Source: Prochilodus magdalenae (lineage: Eukaryota; Chordata; Actinopteri; Characiformes; Prochilodontidae). Taken from it: 64,000 nucleotides of DNA. The notes beneath the pieces are model-generated. The model did no database searches. It was not told the DNA's origin and saw only the letters and a list, made by a program, of their open reading frames with translations. Where the stretch lies: positions 219,501-283,500 of the forward strand of contig JAMWET010003158.1 of NCBI GenBank assembly GCA_024036415.1. The letters run 5' to 3'. Below are positions 1 through 26,034 of this stretch, piece by piece (within the stretch, counting starts at the first letter, position 1; each line of letters starts with the position of its first letter). The position numbers and the translations under genes are program-made.

Positions 1-451
1 CAGTGAATAAACAGCAGGTGGGAAAGTAGCACATGCAGAAGAAGAAGAGTTTGTAAAAGGAGAAGGAGAGAAAGAGAGAGAGAGAGAAAGAGGAGGGCAA
101 AAAGAGGATGGGGCAGAGGGGAAGATGCAATAAGGAAGTAGGCTCAGCCACCACGCTGTGTTGGGTCTCCCAGTGGAAGAGGCTGCCCGGCCAAAATAGG
201 GGCATGTAATGGCACAGCGCTGGGGGTATAAGGACACCCACGTGCCGCCGCAGCAGCGCGCTGCCTCATGGCTAGCCTGTGTTTCTCTGTCAGGTTCCGC
301 CAACTGTCAAGTTTCTGGAAACTCCGGGACGCGTTAATAAAGTTGGTGGGAAGCAGGCTGGTTCACTCCTGGCTGAGTGTCAGTGAGACATCCAGGCGTG
401 TGAATCAGCCTAGTGGCCTGTTTTCGTCACTGGAAAGCAGCACGAGCTTAC

Positions 452-503
452 CTTGAATGACGCTCAGGTGTTGCGGTCTGCTGCCGAGTTTGCGCCTGGA
501 CAT
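452..503 (-). CDS. znf296: First coding exon of a zinc-finger repressor gene, probably znf296 (partial, continues off the left edge)
   Basis: Read on the minus strand, an ATG at 503-501 opens a 17-codon peptide beginning MSRRKLGSRPQHLS. After one extra base comes a strong donor (CAAG|GTAAGC, exon end 452). The MSRRK start followed by a basic stretch and proline is the N-terminal NuRD-recruiting motif shared by SALL, BCL11, FOG1 and ZNF296 proteins. From memory, ZNF296 is the immediate neighbour of CLASRP in mammals, and clasrp is the next gene here, which favours znf296 over BCL11 or SALL. The zinc fingers would lie in later exons left of position 1, so this is only the repression-domain exon. 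Positions 1-451 would be intron 1; I see no further coding exon there. The identification rests on a short motif plus gene order. Confidence 0.62.
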
Positions 504-1300
504 GCTGAGCTCGTGCGCCTCTTATTTGTGTTTATCCGCTGTTTTCCGGTCACTTTTCGAGCTCTGAGGAACCGGGGACGACCAAGAAAGTCATAAGACA
601 CGGCAAAAAAAAAATAGATAACAGACTGAGCTGCTGCTTTTCTATCTCCCTTTCTGTCCTCCCTTCTTTCTTTCTCTCCTCCGAGGGCTGGCTGTGCTCT
701 CGGTCGTACCCTCTTCCACCCGTCAGTGTTCAAGTTCACACAAACGGTAGTCCTGTAGTGCTGAGGAGAGAGGGGCGGGGCCTATACAAGAATGGGCGTG
801 GTACGCGCGAGCTCATTTGCGTGCGTGGCCCCGCCCCATGCCGCTGTCCCTCAAACCCTCTCAGACGTGGAGCCTTGTTTACTGGTCCACAATAGGACCA
901 ATCGTAGTTCGGGTTCGAGTCGAGAAACAGACCGGACCGGCCCGTTTGGACCGGGATATGAACATGAGATGTGAAAACTGATGTTTTGCGGTTGTTTTGA
1001 CGAAACGCAGCTGCAGTGACACCAATAAAAAACGGGCTGGCTGAAGGATGTGGGTGAGGAGGAAGTGGGTTTATCGAGGTCGCCTCAGGCAGGTGTTTGT
1101 GCTGTCCGCCTGATTTCGAAACCAAACTTTTTCTTGCCCCCCTTTTTTCTGCACCTTTACATCTCGAGCTGTGAAAAATACAGTTAGTGTGCTGAACCTT
1201 GTACAACCCAAAAAAAAAAAAAACCCAAAACAAAACAAAAAACATAAGTCCACCTTTAGACTCTTTGAGGCCGAACTGCGCCATCTGGTGGCAGGATGGA
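504..1300 (-). promoter_or_regulatory. Probable 5' UTR and promoter region of the znf296-like gene
   Basis: The stretch upstream of the minus-strand ATG is GC-richer than its surroundings. It contains a GC box (AGGGGCGGGGCC, about 771-782), a second GC-rich patch near 830-840, and a CCAAT motif near 899. That suits a TATA-less promoter with a start roughly between 600 and 800. Open frames crossing it on both strands have no recognisable protein similarity and are treated as chance. The exact transcription start cannot be set from sequence. Confidence 0.35.
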
Positions 1301-1372
1301 ACTTCAGTTTAAGGCAATTATGCAAAAACAGATGTATCCAAAAGTAGCAGACACAACTATATCTCCATATAA

Positions 1373-2893
1373 TATGTGGAGTCGTTGTGTAAATGGTGTA
1401 TACTGTGTAGAGTGTATACTGTACAGTGTCTGTATGTATCGTGTATATGTGGAGTGGTTGTGTATATGGTGTATACTGTGTAGTGTATATTGTACGGTGT
1501 GTGTATGTATCGTGTATATGTGGAGTCGGTGTGTATATGGTGTATACTGTGTAGAGTGTATATTGTACAGTGTCTGTATGTATTGTGTATATGTGGAGTG
1601 GTTGTGTATATGGTGTATACTGTGTAGAGTGTATATTGTACAGTGTGTGTATGTAGTGTGTATAGGTGGAGTTGATATGTATATGGTGTGTACTGTGTGG
1701 AGTGTATATTGTACAGTGTCTGTATGTATTGTGGATATGTGGAGTGGGTGTGTATATGGTGTATACTGTGTAGAGTGTATATTGTACAGTGTGTTTATGT
1801 AGTGTGTATATGTGGAGTTGATGTGTATATGGTGTGTACTGTGTAGAGTGTATATTGTACGGTGTCTGTATGTATCGTGTATATGTGGAGTGGTTGTGTA
1901 TATGGTGTACACTGTGTAGAGTGTATATTGTACGGTGTCTGTATGTATTGTGTATATGTGGAGTTGATGTGTATATGGTGTATACTGTGTAGAGTGTATA
2001 TTGTACGGTGTCTGTATGTATTGTGTATATGGTGTATACTGTATAATGTACAGTGTCTGTATGTACTGTGTATATTTGGAGTGGTTGTGTATATAGTGTA
2101 TACTGTGTAGAGTGTATATTGTACGGTGTCTGTATGTATTGTGTATATGTGGAGTGGTTGTGTATATGGTGTACACTGTGTAGAGTGTATATTGTACAGT
2201 GTCTGTATGTATTGTGTATATTTGGAGTGGTTGTGTATATAGTGTATACTGTGTAGAGCGTATATTGTACAGTGTCTGTATGTATCGTGTATATGTGGAG
2301 TGGGTGTGTATATGGTGTATACTGTGTAGAGTGTATATTGTAGTGTCTGTATGTATTGTGTATATGTGGAGTGGTTGTGTATATGGTGTATACTGTGTAA
2401 TGTGTATATTGTACAGTGTCTGTATGTATTGTGTATATGTGGAGTGGTTGTGTATATAGTGTATACTGTGTAGAGTGTATATTGTACAGTGTCTGTATGT
2501 ATTGTGTATATGTGGAGTGGTTGTGTATATGGTGTATACTGTGTAGAGTGTATATTGTACAGTGTGTGTATGTATTGTGTATATGTGGAGTGGTTGTGTA
2601 TATAGTGTATACTGTGTAGAGTGTATATTGTACAGTGTCTGTATGTATTGTGTATATGTGGAGTGGGTGTGTATATAGTGTATACTGTGTAGAGTGTATA
2701 TTGTACGGTGTCTGTATGTATTGTGTATATGTGGAGTGGGTGTGTATATAGTGTATACTGTGTAGAGTGTATATTGTACAGTGTCTGTATGTATTGTGTA
2801 TATGTGGAGTCGGTGTGTATATAGTGTATACTGTGTAGTGTATATTCTAGTGTCTGTATGTATCATGTATTTGTGTACATGGTGTATATTGTA
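1373..2893. repeat. Minisatellite of 73-bp units, about 21 copies
   Basis: The same unit recurs head to tail: TATATGTGGAGTGG, TTGTGTATATGGTG, TATACTGTGTAGAGTG, TATATTGTACAGTG, TCTGTATGTATTG. Equivalent points in alternate units are 146 bases apart (for example 2053 and 2199), giving a 73-bp period. Units differ by substitutions (ACGG/ACAG, TTGG/TGGG) and a few shortened units. The plus strand is G/T-rich and nearly lacks TTA, CTA and TCA, which leaves the minus strand free of stops. The array ends beside CAATAAACCTGATTCTG (about 2899-2915), which resembles the 3' tail of a fish retrotransposon. Confidence 0.93.
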
Positions 2894-3757
2894 TGTGCCA
2901 ATAAACCTGATTCTGATTGTATCTGTTTTTGAGGCAGAATCGATTCTTAAAAGTAACACCGGGAAATGGAAGTAGTCGGACTGGGTTAGGGTCCAGAACT
3001 GACCATCCAACATCAGGCAGCCGACGTTACTAATGCTCTGAATGCAACCAAAGCCCCGCGGCATCGTTCATACATCCAGTGTAAAGCCCTTTGTTTACAG
3101 CCCTAAACCGGACAAACTTGATTTAGGATGAAATGACGACACATCCTCAGAGTTGGACATACTTTGGATGCATTGGACGTTTGGTTCCCATCACACCCAG
3201 TGTGGACAATTTTGACCAGGCCAGCTTCTCAAGAACCTAGCACTGCATTTCAGACCACTCAATGATTTTGATGGAGCACCGTTTTTCCCTTTTCTGAATA
3301 CTTACAAAGATAAATACTATAACCTCTGCTCAGGTTTTGGGAGGTAAGCAGTGTACGTTTTTCTCAGTTGCATGTCAGTTCCTAATTCTCTTTCTGTGCT
3401 TTATTATAATCAATTTTCACGGTTCCGAAAGGATCCAGACGATGGATTTACAAGCCAGTGAAGAGAAACCTTTATGTGAATTACACAATATTTCTGAATA
3501 ATTAATTTCTCAAGATGTGAACAGTCAGTCAATGTGTTGATGTAAAATGGTTCATTGTAGAGAAATGTACAGGCTCTGATTTCTTTATAGTGGTGGTGAT
3601 GGGAACCAGGGGTCACCATGTCTACAACACACACATAGCCTCCAGTGAACCTACACAACATTTTTTGTAGGAGTGTTGATAAAACAGCACTAGGTATACA
3701 ATAGTTTTTTTTTCCTAGGAAAGAAACTAGTCAAAAAAATAAAAATAAAAATAAAAA

Positions 3758-4300
3758 AAATAGTTGCACATCCAGAAGGAATCAAGCAACAGATATATAA
3801 CTTGGTGTGTGGGTTTGACATCGTAAGACAAGCAAATGATTCAAGTTCAAGCTCGGCTGCACGTGTGACGTAAGCAAGGACAGGCCTTAGGACAGGATGT
3901 ACTCGACTGACCCAACAGGCATGCTCACAGACATACATGGAGCAGTGATGCCTCCACAGGTCATCCTGTTAGTGCAGCACCATCTCTGCAGACAGCTCCA
4001 CCACGCAGGACTACATGCACACAGACCATTACAACGACTGTCCATAAGACCACGCCAACGTCACCAGAGTGCAACGGTGTCCTGCCAGAAGGTCATGGAG
4101 TGACTCAGAAAAGCAGCAGGTCGGTTTTAGTAACGAGTCCTGCTTTTGTCTTGGCGGCCCAATGCCATACTGAGAGACACTACTTCTGTATGTGTAGGTC
4201 AGTAACCGTAGCTCATTGCCCTATTCCTCCCCCCATAGCATTTCCTTCGACACTTCCTTCAGGGTGCCACTATTACTTTGATGATGAGTGTAAACCGGTT
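3758..4300 (+). mobile_element. Decayed Tc1-like transposon remnant
   Basis: This stretch is similar to three other copies in the window (35000-35578, 60385-60900 and, inverted, 62519-63150). Shared blocks include the end segment TTGCACATCCAGAAGGA, the body block CATCCTGTTAGTGCAGCACC, and the far end resembling GATGAGTGTAAA. The better copies encode a DDE-transposase segment (VIFSDES followed by RVWR); here the frame is broken and internally deleted. It lies just beyond the clasrp 3' end. Confidence 0.7.
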
Positions 4301-4405
4301 TTCTCAGTTGAAAGGAAAACAACCCAGGACTAGACTTAATCACCGTTCGAGTTTTGTGCAGGTTCCAGAAAAATCAAACACAAAACAAAAGTCACCAGAT
4401 AAGTT

Positions 4406-4415
4406 TATTTATTTA
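4406..4415 (-). other. clasrp: Probable poly(A) signals of clasrp
   Basis: Two overlapping TTTATT hexamers on the plus strand read as AATAAA on the minus strand. They lie about 770 bases past the clasrp stop codon at 5184, a plausible 3' UTR length. The intervening 4420-5183 has no splice signals or coding similarity that I can see and is best read as 3' UTR. Confidence 0.5.
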
Positions 4416-5183
4416 GAAGCTTTTTATTTTTGGATGTGTTGAGGTCTACTTTGGATAAAGCACAAGCCAAAACATCACTGATGGCAGTTAAGACAGATAT
4501 TTACAGTGTGAGTAAGTGATAGTGTGTGTTTTAGAGATAATCGATGACGGTCACTGTGGGGTTTTCCTTTTCATGAAATCTCCACACCTTCCTACACGAA
4601 CCGGTTATGTACAAAGTTGGAGTTGATCTCTTATCTATTAGCTTAGCTTCTTATGAAGGTAAGACCATCCTCAGCTCCATTTGATGGGAAAAGGAAGGGA
4701 GATGGCCATGAGGAGAAGACAGGAGAGAGAAAAACGGAGCGAGTTAATTTAATTCTTCCCATATTTAAGCCAACCTCTCTGAAAAAGGCAATTCAAACAT
4801 TCAAGCAGGGACATTTTCCACATCAGCCTAATATCCCTAAAGCAAGGCCATCTCCCAGTACGTTCTGAAACAATACGGCCTATTTCCACTGAAATAATAG
4901 ACAAATTCATTACTACCAGCCCAAGGGCAGTCCATCCTTTAAAAGGGGATGCAGATCAGGAATCAGATTAAGAAGAAAGGGGGGATGGGAAGGGAAAAAA
5001 AAAAGAAGGAAAAAAAAAAGAAAGAAAGAAGGATGATCTGTAATCACTCCCACACCCTAATTCCTCAGAAACCTTCAAACCGCCTTCCTTCTCTTCTTCC
5101 CATCCCGACGTATGTGCCTTTAGTCATCTCCTTGCTGTACTCTTCTGATACGCACTTGACTGTCACAGTGGCAGGTGCCTCGT

Positions 5184-19888
<14,705 letters not shown>

Positions 19889-19926
19889 GACAGCTCCGCT
19901 GGGGGTGGGTCCGCGTCGGGGCACGG
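19889..19926 (-). other. clasrp: 5' UTR part of clasrp exon 2
   Basis: Upstream of the ATG, 38 bases lead back to a CCAGCAG acceptor at 19927-19933 preceded by a very long pyrimidine tract on the minus strand. This shows that the start codon is not in the first exon. Confidence 0.7.
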
Positions 19927-19930
19927 CTGC

Positions 19931-20026
19931 TGGTTTATGGAAGAGAGGGAGAGAAAGAAAGAAACGGAGAGGGAGAGAGATGGCAGGAGAGTGGTGGGAG
20001 AAAGAGAGAGAGAGAGACGGCGGGAG

Positions 20027-20107
<81 letters not shown>

Positions 20108-20119
20108 GGAGAGGAGAGA
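19931..20119. repeat. (GA)n tract forming the polypyrimidine tract of a clasrp intron
   Basis: The plus strand is GA-rich throughout, with a pure GAGA core at about 20030-20102. On the minus strand it is a CT-rich run of about 180 bases that ends just before the acceptor of the ATG-bearing exon. Confidence 0.93.
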
Positions 20120-21358
20120 GAGATGAATATGTTCCATCAGTAACAGCAGTAACAACAACAACAATTTCCTATTAGCTGATTTGAAGAACAATATGGAGGC
20201 CCCCAGCCATCAGACTGATCTGGCAAATTCCTCCACCACGGCACGTGATTTAACATAATGAAGAGCTTATTACACAAGCCTCTTCCAAGTAACTACAAAT
20301 CACAACGAGCTGCCAAAAGGAGGCGTTCACAAACGGTTAAACCAACACAGCAATACAAAATGATTACATACCATATTAACACCATTTTTATTTATTCTAA
20401 TTATACTGCTTTTTAAAGCAACCCAATTCATCCGTCCCACACAGGTTTGTTTTTCTTACTGCCTCAGGTGCCCAAAACCTGCAGCGTACTGTAAATGTTA
20501 AGATGGGGGGTGCTTTTCTTGAGTGAGGCTGTAGCACTGAAAGCAGCTGATATTCACATTCTGTGATGCTGAAAGCAGAACCAAAACCTGACCATGTAAA
20601 TGAGTTTCTCCTTCCTGGATGACCACAGCCATAGCTCTCGATGTCAACAGTAAGGCATTATATTACTGCTGCTAAACTGCAACTAGAATATAAAAAGGGT
20701 CCTGGGCACTCCCGTCTGATTCACACAGGTCTGATTCCAGATGTACAGACTTCTGCAGACCCTGCATAACACAGTTACAAGCTGAAACTATTTCTAATAA
20801 TCACGATCCATTCCAAACGTCTAAAACATTCAATTTACTTTTCCAGTCCTGCAAGAAGTTGAGCTGTTGGCAACCAGTAATACAGCCTGTGTTGCTTATT
20901 AGCCAATATTCTGAGTTTATCAATGTTGTTCGTATCATGAGGAGCAATGCAAAAGACACACTGAAATCAGATTCAAGGGGCCAAAGCATCCAGACTCAGA
21001 CGCACCTGAATGCCTTTCAAAGTCACCACCAAAGCTGGATTTGATGCACCCTAGCTACATGACACCCTAGCTTCTCTTGTAGCTTCCCTGTCCTGAACAT
21101 TTTAGTATTCCTCTGAAGTGCTCCCATTATTTTCAGCTCCGCTCCTGGGCTTCTCCAGGTTTAAGACGCTCAGCTTCCTCACTATAACTACACCATTAGG
21201 CCAGTCCAGCTCCTGTTTCCCAATTCTGCACCTGTACTGTGTACTCCAGCCTCAAAACCCCCGTTTTCAGCTCCCTAAAGGACTGAGCACAGCTGACGGC
21301 AGTAATAATATTTTAGTTTTAACAATACGTCCTAAATAAAGCTGACAGACACAGTAGA

Positions 21359-21868
21359 GTCACATTATTATGACCATCCAGAGTAACCACTGTGATCAGC
21401 AGACAGCAGCTAGATGCGCTGGGAGGGACTCAGTAAGGTCCTGGTCGGGTGCCACAGGTATCTGGAGCCATGCTGACTGCAATGCATCCCACAGCTGCTG
21501 GAGGTGCGTAGGGGAGGATCCATAGAGCGAACAAGACGATCTAGGTATTATGTTCAGGTCCAGGGCATTAGGGGGCCAGGAGGGTACTTGGATGTCTTGG
21601 TAATGCTCCTCCAACCAGTGTTGGAATTTTTGGCTGTGTGGCATGGTTTTGCTGGAAGCTCCAATCCAACCCAAGGAAGATGATCAGCATGTATGAGTGT
21701 ACGTGATCTGCAAGGATGGATTCGTACTCAAATCGTGGTTGTTGAAAGTGTCTTCCACATGGACAAGTGGGCCACTAAAACATTCCCCGGACTATAACGT
21801 TGCTGCTGCCTCCTCCACCAGCTTGTGTTCTTCCACAAGTAGGAAGTGGTCATAATAACCGTGTAGCT
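21359..21868 (-). mobile_element. Mariner/Tc1-type DNA transposon remnant
   Basis: The ends form inverted repeats: CACATTATTATGACCA on the left and TGGTCATAATAACCGTG on the right. The minus-strand frame at about 21396-21674 encodes a transposase fragment (FQHWLEEHYQDIQVPSWPPN followed by LDLN), matching the last catalytic block of IS630/Tc1/mariner enzymes (WPPNSPDLN-like). It is broken and lies in the long first intron of clasrp. Confidence 0.78.
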
Positions 21869-22851
21869 GTGTCAGAACAGGGGAAACATTAAAGCATGCA
21901 GAATAAGGGAGGTATTCCACAAAGCAGGACTGCTGGAGCCAGATGATGAGGACCATCCAAAAAGAACTTCCCTCAAATTTCTTTTCCTACTGAGCAGTCA
22001 TCATGTTCAGACTCAAGTTGTCTGCCTACCTGAGAATTCCTGCTTGGTGGACACAGCTTGCCAGGAGCACGGACAAGGAGACAGTGGCGTAACATAGTCA
22101 ATATTTACAATTGATAAGCCTTACATGAATGCCATAACTGGTCAAATGTGCTGTTCAGCTCGGATTAGCTAGCTGTTGTAACATCACCTAAATAATACAG
22201 TTCACAGCCAATCATCCGAATTAGTTAGCTGCTCTTTTACTTTCAACATCCAGTATGTTCAATGCAAACTAAAGCCCTGACAGAGGTTTATCACAGCAGA
22301 CATGGCTAGTTAACGCTAGCAACTGTTCTCCCACCTTATTGTGCATGATGAGAAATTAAGCTTCAGCTTTCAGCAAATAATATGAAATATTTACATACGA
22401 GCCTTTTATGAAAGCTGTAATATCGCATTAGAGCTCAATGTGCAGCACAGAATTGGGGGAAACCGGGTGACGACTGGCTAAATTCGCTAGCTGTGTAGCT
22501 TAGCATAGCTAGCTCATTTAAACGTAAAGATATAACGGACAACAATACAGCCCACCAACGAGTCTGCACAGTCCGAACATGAACACTGCGATAAAATGAA
22601 ACCGAGAAGCAAAAACAATAAAAACACAACGGCTGGAAAAACAGACTGCAGCTAACTACGTTAGGCTAACCGCTACCTAGCATTAGCTTAGCCGCGACCT
22701 ACGGCCCCACACTCGAAGTGATTTCGCCTGTTAGCGGCTCGCTAATGCTAGCTAACTTACCAGCTGGGTGAAATACACAGCTTGGATAAGACACTACCGG
22801 CACGTTTTGTCGTGGAGATATTTAGAGGGATAAAGATTTACCTGTTTTTGT

Positions 22852-22990
22852 TTACAAATAATGCACTGGATATTTAATTGTATTGCTTTTCGCTTAGCTG
22901 TGCTACAGTGCACAGGCGTGTGACCTGGACGCCGCTAGCTCTGCTAACTAACTAGCCAAATACAAATCCGTCCCCGCGTGAAGTGGACCG
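22852..22990 (-). promoter_or_regulatory. clasrp: Putative noncoding first exon and promoter of clasrp
   Basis: On the minus strand a good donor (ACAG|GTAAAT) lies at 22852/22851, matching the need for an upstream noncoding exon. The sequence above it (to about 23040) is GC-richer and TATA-less. The start site and exon length are inferred. The 19.9-22.8 kb interval between this and the first coding exon holds only the transposon above and nothing else I recognise. Confidence 0.45.
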
Positions 22991-23493
22991 TTCCAAATAT
23001 CACCCGCTTCTTCGACACTTGGCTTCTGCTCTGGGAGGGGGGTGTACAAATATTACATTTGAACACTCCTGCGTTCGCTACACGTTTCATCACATACATA
23101 TGTCACAGTAGGTCATTTTATTAAAGGCTAGTACAAATACTTTGTTTATTATTCAGTGGCTTTTGAAAAAATGAGGTATTCTTTTGTGGAGGCGAGCGGG
23201 GGACACCCGGACGGGAATGGATTCGTCCAAGTGTAAGTGGCTAAGGGAGCTTTGGAGGGAGGTTGTTTGAAATTAGAGCGTGGCCGCTTCTCAAAATCCT
23301 GGTTTTGCGCCAAGTTCATGTGCAGGCCTTATACCTTCTGTACGGTCATAATGAGGGTCAGGACTTTTCTTTGAATGATGGACACTTTTCAACACATATA
23401 TGTGAATTTAAAGACTTTTGAAGCAACGACAGATCAAATCTGTTGGACAGTAGATTATTCCTCATCTGGTCACTCTCTGTTAAAGGGTCCGTA

Positions 23494-24150
23494 TACAATG
23501 TACACCACATTGCCAAAAAGTATTCGCTCATCTGCTTCACCCACATATGACCCTGAGTGACATCCCATTCCTAATCCATAGAGTTTAATATGATGCCGGC
23601 CCACCCTTTACAGCTAGAACAGCTTCAACTCTTCTGGGAAGGCTTTCCACAAGATTAGGAATGTGTTTATGGGAATTTCTGACCATTCTTCCAGAAGCGC
23701 ATGTGTGAGGTCAGACACTGATGTTGGACGAGAAGGCCTGGCTCTCAGTCTCCGCTCTAATCCATCCCAAAGGTGTTCTATCGGGTTGAGGTCAGGACTC
23801 TGTGCAGGCCAGTCCAGTCCTTCCTCCTCAAACTCGCTCACCCATGTCTTTATGAACCTTGCTTTGTACACTGGTGTGCAGTCACGTTGAAACAGAAAGG
23901 GGCCGTCCCCAAACTGTTCCACAAAGTTGGGAGCATGAAGTTGTCCAGAATCTCTTGATCTGCTGAAGAATTAAGGGGCGGAGCCCAATTCCTGAAAAAA
24001 CAACCCCACACCCTAATCCCCCCTCCACCAAACTTTACACTCAGCACAATGCAGTCAACTGTCAAACCCAGATTCGTCCATCGGATTGCCAGGCCGAGAA
24101 GCGTGATTGGTCACTCCAGAGGCAATCGGAGTGGCAACCCTGGTGCACTA
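23494..24150 (-). mobile_element. Tc1-like transposon remnant with broken transposase
   Basis: The terminal segment near 23500 is TACACCACATTGCC followed by AAAAAGTATTCGCTC. The minus strand at 23614-23922 encodes a DDE-transposase C-terminus (LDWPAQSPDLNPIEHLWD, then RPTSVSDLTHALLEEW). The upstream catalytic part (GGGGIRVWGCF, near 24020) is in another frame, so at least one frameshift separates them near 23900. It is intergenic between clasrp and siae. A related right end occurs at 46640-46877. Confidence 0.85.
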
Positions 24151-24884
24151 TGTGCCTCAGCATCCCATATAAATGGTATGGAACCACAGAAAGTCAGAGA
24201 CCATCCCTTATTTATTTCATTTCCAGGAAGGAAGGAGAAGATAAAGGCAGAAAGATACAGGGGAAATCCTAACAACCCCCTGGAAGACCTGGTAGCCCAA
24301 AACTGCCCCATCAGGTAAACCAGATTTAAAGCGTTCAGGCAGGAGAACATCTAGCTCCACTCTCGCATCAGATCTGAGAACATCCACAGGTGTGTCTGTC
24401 CATCCTTCCACTGTGAGGAGACACCTCAACACTACGGAGGTCTGAAAGGACCAGTAGCTGCTCCAGAAGCTCCTCACTGAGAAAAGAGACACACACACAT
24501 CAAACGAAGAAGCTGCTGGTGCTCTCAGAACAATGGACTGACCACCCCAGAGTCCAGAACCTCCAGACCACTGAATGTGTTTGGGGTTATTTGGATGGTG
24601 AGAAGATGCAGAAAAACCAACTTCTAGGACTGAACTGTGGAGGTGTGGCTGAACAGGCCAGGTAGCTTCCTGATACCAGTTTAGCTAACCCTAACCGGCC
24701 ATGCAGAGGGGTGACCTGCAGAGCACCGTGGGAGATCCAGACTCACAGTAACAGGGACTTCTCTTTATTAGCAGTCGGTCATGTTTGTGTAAAGCTGTAT
24801 CGCATCGCTGCTCAATGGAAAATAGGTATCTCAAAAATTACAACTTTACAAGAGAGGCCAAAAGCCTACTTTAACTCTAATGAT

Positions 24885-24928
24885 TGATAGATAGATAGAT
24901 AGATAAATAGATAGAGAGATAGAGATGG

Positions 24929-24988
<60 letters not shown>

Positions 24989-24997
24989 CGATCGATC
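24885..24997. repeat. (GATA)n microsatellite
   Basis: About 27 GATA units with a few interruptions, ending in GATCGATCGATC. It abuts an L2-like LINE fragment on its right. Confidence 0.95.
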
Positions 24998-25118
24998 TCA
25001 GCATGAGCTCAGACACTGCCCTAACAGGGGGCCAGTGCTGGTACCTACAGATTAATACACAGACATAGAGCAAGTAAAGCATTACCTGGCAACCCCAGCC
25101 CAGTGCTCATTCCTATAG
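24998..25118 (-). mobile_element. 3' fragment of an L2-like LINE (inverted copy)
   Basis: The reverse complement matches the noncoding 3' part of the LINE at 30238-30360: both carry GGGCTGGGGTTGCCAGGTA, GTCTGTGTATTAATCT and CAGCACTGGCCCC in order. Confidence 0.65.
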
Positions 25119-25539
25119 AGGAGAAAAGGTCATTATAAGTGCAACACAAAGGTTATTAAAGTGCAATGGAACCAGATGGTTTTCAATAGAACCCAAGCAG
25201 ACTTGGGCCATTTGTTGGTCCATGCACCATGACAGTTCATGTGTAAACAGCAGCTGCTGTCTTCACATGATGCGTAAAAGTGAAGTTCAACAAAAACGGA
25301 GGTGCATGTTTTTCCATTGGACAGTGATGATATGTGTGTATTGTGTTTTGCTCTGCTGTCTGACTGGGCCTAGTCCCCATGTGGCTGAAGCATGTGGCTA
25401 CTGATGACCCGCCTCTTCCCTGCTGTTGAGCTAAAAACGGCTTTTGCTTAAACTGCTACATTTCCACCTCTTACCCTACACCAACACCACACTGGTGTCG
25501 GACGTGGGATAGTACCCCGATCTGCCCCACAGCCCCCAA

Positions 25540-25975
25540 AGTGGTTATTCTATGGCACTGCACACATGATGTGAAGGCTATTTACCAAATTTCAGGGCTC
25601 TTCCTAGAACCTTTACACTATGTGGTTTTCTTTAAATGTACAAAATTTATTTTTAAAAATGTGGTTCCTTAAAGAACTGTCCAGTCGAAGGGTCTTCTAG
25701 GAACCAAAAGTGGTTCTTGTATGGCACTGCACACATGATGTGAAGGCTATTTACCAAATTTCAGGGCTCTTCCTAGAACCTTTACACTAAGTGGTTTTCT
25801 TTAAACTTTATTAACTTTTTTTTTTAATCTGGTTCCTTAAAGAACTGTCCAGTTAGAGGTTCTTCTGGGAACCAAATGTGGTTCAACTATGGCACTGCAC
25901 GCATTAAGTAAAGGCTATATACCAAATTATAATATAGTTTCCAGAGCCTTAAATTTCCCTCTGGGATCAATAAAG

Positions 25976-26034
<59 letters not shown>

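Noticed and set aside
268..456. A 62-residue plus-strand frame at the left edge
   Set aside because: It has no family motif and lies opposite the znf296-like intron/exon border.
1304..3064. A 586-residue minus-strand open frame rich in Tyr, Ile, His and Thr
   Set aside because: It is the translation of the 73-bp minisatellite. The frame stays open only because the repeat lacks reversed stop triplets, and there are no splice or start signals of a gene.
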